Assembly (NCBI GenBank): GCA_011390565.1
Contig: JAABSC010000001.1
Location: 1-64,000 of the forward strand
Source: Thioalkalivibrio paradoxus
Lineage (GTDB): Bacteria; Pseudomonadota; Gammaproteobacteria; Ectothiorhodospirales; Ectothiorhodospiraceae
Direction of reading: 5' to 3'
Length of the DNA: 64,000 nt
Below the pieces are notes generated by a model. It had not been told where the DNA came from. It was given only the letters and a program-made list of their open reading frames with translations, and ran no database searches. Within the stretch, counting starts at the first letter, position 1; the number at the start of each line of letters is the position of its first letter. Position numbers and translations under genes: made by a program. Shown here one piece after another: positions 59,421 to 64,000 of the stretch.

Positions 59421-59923
59421 GATGACCGGCCCACCGGCTGCATGCCAGCCTGGGGTTCGGCTGCGCCCATGTGTGCGATCAGCACCCCCAGCGCGCGGTC
59501 CAGCGCGACGCGCTCGTCGACGTCCATCGCTTCGAGGGCGCGGTTGAGTTCCCCCTGCGGGGCGGCGGGAGCACGTTCCAGCAGCGCGGCACCGACGGGG
59601 GTGACATAGATGCGAACGATGCGCTGGTCGCGTTCCCGTCGCTGACGCTCGACGAGTCCGCCCTGCTCGAGTTTGTCCAGCAGGTTGGAGATCGTGGACG
59701 CGTGTACCGAAAGCCGGCGGGCCAGATCGCTGACCTTGAGGCCAGGGGATCGATGCAGTTCCCAGAGTGCCCAAAGCTGTGCAGCGCTGATGCCGCAGGC
59801 ACGTTCGATGACGTGCGAGTGCCCCTGCAGCGTCCGGATAATCATCCGCAGCTGCCGCACGACCGACCGGGATACGTCGGGATCCTCCCGCCTGTCCTGC
59901 AGCTCGGTGACCGGTTGGCTCAT
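59417..59923 (-). CDS. MarR-family transcriptional regulator
   Basis: MarR dimers repress genes until a ligand or oxidant releases them. The 168-residue protein has the winged helix: ISAAQLWALWELHRSPGLKVSDLARRLSVHASTISNLLDKLEQGGLVERQRRERDQR, then IVRIYVTPVGAALLERAP. It is the first gene of the eight-gene operon and divergent from the porin. The ATG at 59923 fits the family; 55 open codons upstream do not match. A palindrome about 30 bases before the start is a good operator candidate. Confidence 0.9.
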   Translation of the reverse strand: MSQPVTELQDRREDPDVSRSVVRQLRMIIRTLQGHSHVIERACGISAAQLWALWELHRSPGLKVSDLARRLSVHASTISNLLDKLEQGGLVERQRRERDQRIVRIYVTPVGAALLERAPAAPQGELNRALEAMDVDERVALDRALGVLIAHMGAAEPQAGMQPVGRSS

Positions 59924-59952
59924 GCCCGTTTCCTCATCGTGCGTCCGTGCTG

Positions 59953-59972
59953 ATATTTTTGTGCACAAATAT
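59953..59972. promoter_or_regulatory. Candidate MarR operator palindrome
   Basis: ATATTTTTGTGCACAAATAT has the perfect centre TTGTGCACAA and near-symmetric A/T arms, typical in size for a MarR site. It stands between the MarR operon and the porin gene and could control both. Confidence 0.6.
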
Positions 59973-60065
59973 CTCCGATGCAAATCCAGGGCCAGCGGCA
60001 CCCGATCGACCCCCGCCCTGGCGTGCCCGGCGGCCCGGAACGCATCCGGATACCGCGCGAAAAAA

Positions 60066-60094
60066 TTGACAGACAACACGAAAGTCAATAGGTT
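60066..60094 (+). promoter_or_regulatory. Putative promoter of the porin gene
   Basis: A consensus TTGACA at 60066-60071 is followed after 17 bases by a weak TAGGTT at 60089-60094. TTGAC and GTCAA (60084-60088) form a short inverted repeat inside it, which could be a regulator site. Confidence 0.4.
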
Positions 60095-60217
60095 TCATGC
60101 AATAAGGTTTTGCGAAAAATGGTTTGTCGCGCTGTATTCTTCGCCGCCTCGCAGCCGCCCTGGCTCGCGTCAGCCGGGTGTGGCCGAGTCAGTTTCCGTA
60201 TCGAAATGGGAGATTCC

Positions 60218-61222
60218 ATGAAACGCCGCACACTTTACGCCGCTCTGTTGACCACGCTGACCGCCCTACCCGCCGGCGCGCTTGCCGACGCCATCGATTT
60301 CGACTTCTACGCTTCTCTGCGCCTGCAGGCCGAAGCGGTGAGCCCGGACGGTGCCAGCAGCTACAACGGGTTGCGCGATGCCTACTCCCGCATCGGCTTC
60401 CGTGCCACGGCGCCGATCAGTGATGGGTTCAGCGCGTTCGCGCAGCTGGAGCTGCCGCTGGATCTGGCGAATGGGGCGGTCCAGGACCCGTTCGACAACG
60501 ACGAAGACATCCGGATCGCCAAGGTCGGTCTGAATACGGACTTCGGTACCTTCGCCGTCGGCCAGGACTGGATGCCGTACTACAATGCGATCGCCTACCC
60601 GGTCGACATGTTCAGCACCTACTACAGCGGATTCGCGACCTTCACCTCGTTCAGGATCAGCGACAGCCTGTTCTACTACAGCCCGGATCTGAACGGACTG
60701 TCGTTCGGGGCCTCCTTCAGCGACGGTGGCGGCTACGGCAAGGCCGACGGTCGCGCGGATGACCGCTACCAGCTCACGGCCAGCTATGCCTTCGGTGATA
60801 CCACCCTTGCTGCAGGTATCGATGATGTCGGGGGCAGCCAGAACTGGCGTTTCCTCGGGCTTTCGGCGATGCATACGATGGGCGACCTCTACATCGGCGC
60901 CAAGATCGAGGTCATCGACAGCGATCAGGACACGGACGGATTCGGCAAGGACGGCGACACGGCTGTGAACCTTTACGCCGGGTACACCATCGGCAGGAAC
61001 ACCATCAAGGGCATGGTCGCGGAAGTCGATAACTACGGCGGCACAATCTTCCATGTAGGGGTGGATCACGCCTATTCCGACCGGCTCACGCTCTTCGCCG
61101 AATACTACAACGAGGACGAGGGCGCCGCGATTCCCACCCGCAAGGCGACCGACTCCGCACCGCTGGACGCGTTCGGCTCAGGTGGCGACGTGTTCGCGCT
61201 CGGCGCCCGCTACAGCTTCTGA
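60218..61222 (+). CDS. Outer-membrane porin (Gram-negative general porin family)
   Basis: General porins are trimeric 16-strand barrels that admit small solutes. The 334-residue product has a signal peptide ending ALADA (about residue 24), then alternating beta strands beginning DFDFYASLRLQAEA. It contains RIGFRATAPISDGFSAFAQLE, and ends LGARYSF with the C-terminal phenylalanine needed for barrel assembly. The loops are rich in Asp and Glu, which suits a saline habitat (inference). It is divergent from the MarR operon and upstream of the BCCT gene. Confidence 0.92.
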   Translation: MKRRTLYAALLTTLTALPAGALADAIDFDFYASLRLQAEAVSPDGASSYNGLRDAYSRIGFRATAPISDGFSAFAQLELPLDLANGAVQDPFDNDEDIRIAKVGLNTDFGTFAVGQDWMPYYNAIAYPVDMFSTYYSGFATFTSFRISDSLFYYSPDLNGLSFGASFSDGGGYGKADGRADDRYQLTASYAFGDTTLAAGIDDVGGSQNWRFLGLSAMHTMGDLYIGAKIEVIDSDQDTDGFGKDGDTAVNLYAGYTIGRNTIKGMVAEVDNYGGTIFHVGVDHAYSDRLTLFAEYYNEDEGAAIPTRKATDSAPLDAFGSGGDVFALGARYSF

Positions 61223-61377
61223 CGGCCGGGTCCCCCGGCGCCGGACGCGACTGTCCGGGCCGGGGCGACCACTGCCCACCCCGCGCGGGAGGCCATTCCC
61301 GCCCCAAGGATTCACCGTTGTCGCAGGCGCCTGCGTCCGATGCGCGATCGACGGCAAAGGCACGAGGAGATCAGGAA

Positions 61378-62994
61378 TTGAACGACGAAAACGTTGAAGC
61401 GAAAGTCGAGGAAATCGAGCAACGCTACGAGACCGACTACAAGATTGGCGATCAGAACGTAAACCCGCTGGGTCTTGACCTGCATAATCCGGTTTTCGTG
61501 ACCAGTGCGTTGCTGATCCTGCTGTTTGTCGTCGGATCACTGGTCTTTCCCGAACAGGCCAACAGCGCTTTGGGCGCCACGCGGGTCTGGATCGGCGAAG
61601 TCTTCGACTGGGTATTTCTCTCCGCGGGTTCCGTGTTCGTGCTGTTCTGCATAGCGCTGATCCTGTTGCCGGTCGGCAGCATCCGGATCGGTGGCGTCGA
61701 TGCGAAGCCGGACTACTCGGTGCTCTCCTGGTTTTCGATGCTGTTCGCCGCCGGCATGGGCATCGGCCTGATGTTCTGGAGCGTCGCCGAGCCGGTCGGC
61801 TATTTCACCGAGTGGTTCGGTACCCCCCTGAACATCGAGGGTGGCACCGAGGCCGCGAAGGCGGCGGCGTTGGGCGCCACCATGTACCACTGGGGTCTTC
61901 ACCCCTGGGCCATCTACGCGGTCGTCGGCCTGTCGTTGGCGTTCTTCACCTACAACAAAGGCATGCCGCTGACGATCCGCTCGACCTTCTACCCGCTGCT
62001 GGGGGACCGTGTCTGGGGGCCGTTCGGTCACGTGATCGACACGCTCGCGGTGTTGGCGACCATGTTCGGACTGGCGACTTCGTTGGGCCTGGGGGCGCAA
62101 CAGGCGGCGAGCGGTTTGAGCTTCCTGTTCGGGATCGATGGCGGCCTGAACACCCAGATCGCGATCATCGTCGTGGTCACCACCGTGGCCCTGATCTCGG
62201 TGATGCGCGGCATCGACGGCGGTGTGAAGGTGCTAAGCAACATCAACATGGGCATGGCCGTGCTGCTGCTGCTGTTCGTGATGGTCGCGGGCGGGCTGAT
62301 CGCGTTGGTGTCGAACATCGGCACCACGGTTTCCGCCTACGCCCAGTACATGCTGCCGCTGAGCAACCCGTTCGGACGCGAGGACGACACCTTCTACCAT
62401 GGCTGGACGATCTTCTTCTGGGCCTGGTGGATTTCCTGGTCGCCGTTCGTCGGCATGTTCATCGCGCGCGTGTCCCGCGGCCGCACCGTGCGCCAGTTCG
62501 TGACCGCGGTTCTGCTGATTCCCACGCTGGTCACCATCCTCTGGATGAGCGCCTTCGGCGGCACTGGCGTCGATCAGGCGATGGCGGAGGTCGGCGCGCT
62601 GGCCGGAGGCATCAGCGATTCGTCGCTGGCGCTGTTCCAGATGCTCGAAAACCTGCCGTTCACCGCGATTACCTCGCTCCTGGCCATCGTGCTGGTGATG
62701 GTCTTCTTCGTGACCTCTTCGGATTCCGGTTCGCTGGTCATCGACAGCATCACCTCGGGCGGCAAGACCGATGCCCCTCAGTCGCAGCGCCTCTTCTGGG
62801 CGACCATCGAGGGCCTGGTGGCCGGTGTGCTGCTCGCGGTCGGCGGCGTGGCCGCGCTGCAGGCCCTGCAGGCCGGAGCCGTCAGTACCGGATTGCCGTT
62901 CGTGTTCGTGTTGCTTGCGATGTGCGTCAGCCTCGCGATCGGTCTGCACCACGAGCGTGTGCTGCTGAAGTTTGCCCCGGAGAAGGCTGCCTGA
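61378..62994 (+). CDS. BCCT-family transporter (betaine/carnitine/choline type)
   Basis: BCCT proteins import trimethylammonium compounds, mostly osmoprotectants. The 538-residue product has a charged N-terminus (VEAKVEEIEQRYETDYKIGDQN) and 12 membrane segments. The glycine-rich core AAGMGIGLMFWSVAEPVGYF and the tryptophan-rich signature FWAWWISWSPFVGMFIARVSRGRTVRQF are the family hallmarks. The start is uncertain: TTG 61378 has AGGAG eight bases ahead, and TTG 61318 has AAGGA and would add 20 residues. Next to the proposed osmolyte operon it supports a local osmoadaptation theme. Confidence 0.93.
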   Translation: MNDENVEAKVEEIEQRYETDYKIGDQNVNPLGLDLHNPVFVTSALLILLFVVGSLVFPEQANSALGATRVWIGEVFDWVFLSAGSVFVLFCIALILLPVGSIRIGGVDAKPDYSVLSWFSMLFAAGMGIGLMFWSVAEPVGYFTEWFGTPLNIEGGTEAAKAAALGATMYHWGLHPWAIYAVVGLSLAFFTYNKGMPLTIRSTFYPLLGDRVWGPFGHVIDTLAVLATMFGLATSLGLGAQQAASGLSFLFGIDGGLNTQIAIIVVVTTVALISVMRGIDGGVKVLSNINMGMAVLLLLFVMVAGGLIALVSNIGTTVSAYAQYMLPLSNPFGREDDTFYHGWTIFFWAWWISWSPFVGMFIARVSRGRTVRQFVTAVLLIPTLVTILWMSAFGGTGVDQAMAEVGALAGGISDSSLALFQMLENLPFTAITSLLAIVLVMVFFVTSSDSGSLVIDSITSGGKTDAPQSQRLFWATIEGLVAGVLLAVGGVAALQALQAGAVSTGLPFVFVLLAMCVSLAIGLHHERVLLKFAPEKAA

Positions 62995-63076
62995 AGGACC
63001 GGATCGGCGGGGCCAGCGGTATACGTCTGCCCCGCCGCTTCCGGCCGCTCGGAACGCTGTAGACGTGAAAATACCG

Positions 63077-63143
63077 CCACGGAAGGACACGGAAATCACG
63101 GAACGTGATGGGAGATCAAACCCTGTGCCGCGTGCTGCCGTGG
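63077..63143. repeat. Dispersed palindromic repeat, copy 3
   Basis: CCACGGAAGGACACGGAA at the left is matched by a partial inverse ending GCTGCCGTGG. The right arm is more degraded than in the other copies. It lies between the convergent BCCT gene and the last gene of the window. Confidence 0.6.
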
Positions 63144-63157
63144 CTGGCCTTTTTACT

Positions 63158-64000
63158 TCAGGGAGTCGTCACCACCAAGCGCTCTGCGCTGAGTTCTGGC
63201 AGGAGATCCAGCACCGGCGCCCATTCCCGGTCGTCGAACTGATCCAGTTCCAGGTGCAGCCGGGGCGAACCACGGTGCTCGAGGTCCTCGAAGACCAGCT
63301 GTCCGTGGGATGAGGTGACCGGGCCCGAGAGGCCCACCGGGCCAGTGACGCGCAGCCCGGCTTCATTCCGTTGCATCCGGGTCTGGTGGACGGCGCCGAA
63401 CGGCGCACCCTCGTGATCGCGGGGCCTGAGGTTTTCCACCCCGATCGTGCCGGTCACGCGTGTCTCGTCGTCATCGAGCCAACCCTCCAGGTTCGCGGCG
63501 ATCGAGCCTTCACGAAGTTGCCCGCGCCGCTCCTCGTCCAAAAGGTCGACGAGAACGGGGAGATCGGCCGACCCATTCAGCCGAAAGCTGTCCCGCGATG
63601 CTCCGGGCGCAGAGGATGTCGTGAACTCGAGGGATCCCTCCGCGATGGGGAGGCGCAAATGATTCCACGCCGGCATGTCCCTCAGCGCCGTTTCGGTCAG
63701 GCCCAGATGAAGTCGGCCCTCGACCTGCTGCGGGCTGCGCTTCCATTGGCCCTGGAAATCCACCAGGGCGGTCTCGAGCCCCTCGCGCAGGACTTTGAGT
63801 CTGTATTCTTCCCCCGACTCCGTGCCGCGCGCCGAGAGTTCCACCTGCAGGTCGACGCTCTCCTCGGCCTCTCGGGTGACAAGGCCGATCCACGCGCGGC
63901 CGTCCATGCTTTCCGGAAGGCCGTTCGGGTGTGTCCGTATGCGACTCTCCGTGCGGATCCGGGCTTCCCGGATGGGAAGCTCCAGGTTCGCGAGGCTCGC
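63158..64000 (-). CDS. C-terminal part of a large beta-rich envelope protein (AsmA/TamB-like pattern)
   Basis: The frame is open to the window edge and gives 280 residues of the C-terminus. The sequence alternates hydrophobic and polar residues in short strands, with repeated patterns such as LRLPIAEGSLEFTTS and VTGPVGLSGPVTSSHGQLVFEDLEH. This is the manner of AsmA-like, YhdP or YdbH proteins that span the periplasm. No catalytic motif or membrane helix is seen. The family call is tentative because the N-terminus lies outside the window. The end LPELSAERLVVTTP is followed by a palindromic repeat. Confidence 0.5.
   Translation of the reverse strand, partial: ASLANLELPIREARIRTESRIRTHPNGLPESMDGRAWIGLVTREAEESVDLQVELSARGTESGEEYRLKVLREGLETALVDFQGQWKRSPQQVEGRLHLGLTETALRDMPAWNHLRLPIAEGSLEFTTSSAPGASRDSFRLNGSADLPVLVDLLDEERRGQLREGSIAANLEGWLDDDETRVTGTIGVENLRPRDHEGAPFGAVHQTRMQRNEAGLRVTGPVGLSGPVTSSHGQLVFEDLEHRGSPRLHLELDQFDDREWAPVLDLLPELSAERLVVTTP

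Overview
The window is about 64 kb of GC-rich chromosome around the replication origin of a gammaproteobacterium. The gene order recF-dnaN-dnaA / rpmH-rnpA-yidD-yidC-mnmE ... mnmG-rsmG-parA-parB-atpIBEFHAGDC-glmU-glmS is the classical gammaproteobacterial origin-to-ATP-synthase block. The other blocks (yibN-grxC-secB-gpsA-trmL, ntrBC, polA-engB-cytochrome c4-dsbA) are also typical of the class. A complete bacterial A/V-type ATPase, a BCCT betaine-type transporter and a probable osmolyte operon suggest a halophilic or haloalkaliphilic member of the Ectothiorhodospiraceae or a relative. That taxonomic guess is inference; no rRNA gene is present.

Layout. 1-3252 (minus strand): recF (cut by the window edge), dnaN and dnaA, with a probable oriC between dnaN and dnaA. 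3420-7220 (plus): rpmH, rnpA, yidD, yidC, mnmE. 7441-16226: a nine-gene A/V-type ATPase operon inserted between mnmE and mnmG. 16421-20600: mnmG, rsmG, parA, parB. 20785-27908: the full F-type ATP synthase operon behind a good sigma70-like promoter, with GC-rich hairpins on both sides of atpD. 27970-31206: glmU, glmS. 31212-34388 (minus): a DJ-1 family protein, a C-terminal processing protease and an EnvC-like murein hydrolase activator. 34521-37589: an ArsR regulator, rhodanese, glutaredoxin, zinc thioredoxin, secB, gpsA. 37729-39193: divergent trmL and a class 1 dihydroorotate dehydrogenase. 39298-43451 (minus): ntrC, ntrB behind a consensus NtrC site, two small envelope proteins and a LOG-family protein. 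43571-51919: polA, an envelope protein, a SCO copper chaperone, a repeat-rich gap with a candidate small RNA, engB (minus), cytochrome c4, a DsbA-like protein, an endonuclease/exonuclease/phosphatase protein, a PfkB sugar kinase. 52248-59923 (minus): an eight-gene operon discussed below. 60218-62994: a porin and a BCCT transporter. The window ends inside a large beta-rich envelope protein.

The most interesting system is 52248-59923. Read in the direction of transcription it holds a MarR regulator, a small membrane protein, an N-carbamoyl-amino-acid hydrolase (M20), an isochorismatase-fold amidohydrolase, a sodium:solute symporter, a 40-residue membrane protein, an aspartate-carbamoyltransferase-like enzyme with an altered acceptor loop, and an asparagine-synthetase-like amidotransferase. 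Five of the seven junctions are 4-base start/stop overlaps. One carbamoyltransferase plus one ATP-dependent amidotransferase is what would be needed to make N-alpha-carbamoyl-L-glutamine 1-amide, a compatible solute described from Ectothiorhodospira. The hydrolases and symporter would recover it. I propose this as a synthesis-and-salvage operon for that solute or a close relative; the assignment is inference.

The intergenic DNA is unusually structured. There are two copies of a hairpin element with a conserved 52-base core and unrelated but self-complementary 29-base arms, an array of GNA-loop mini-hairpins between two sets of 23-base tandem repeats, three copies of a CCACGGAAGGACACGGAA-type palindrome, and a probable small RNA at the genomic position of Spot 42 and ErsA. 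No tRNA, rRNA, CRISPR array, insertion sequence or parS site was recognised.
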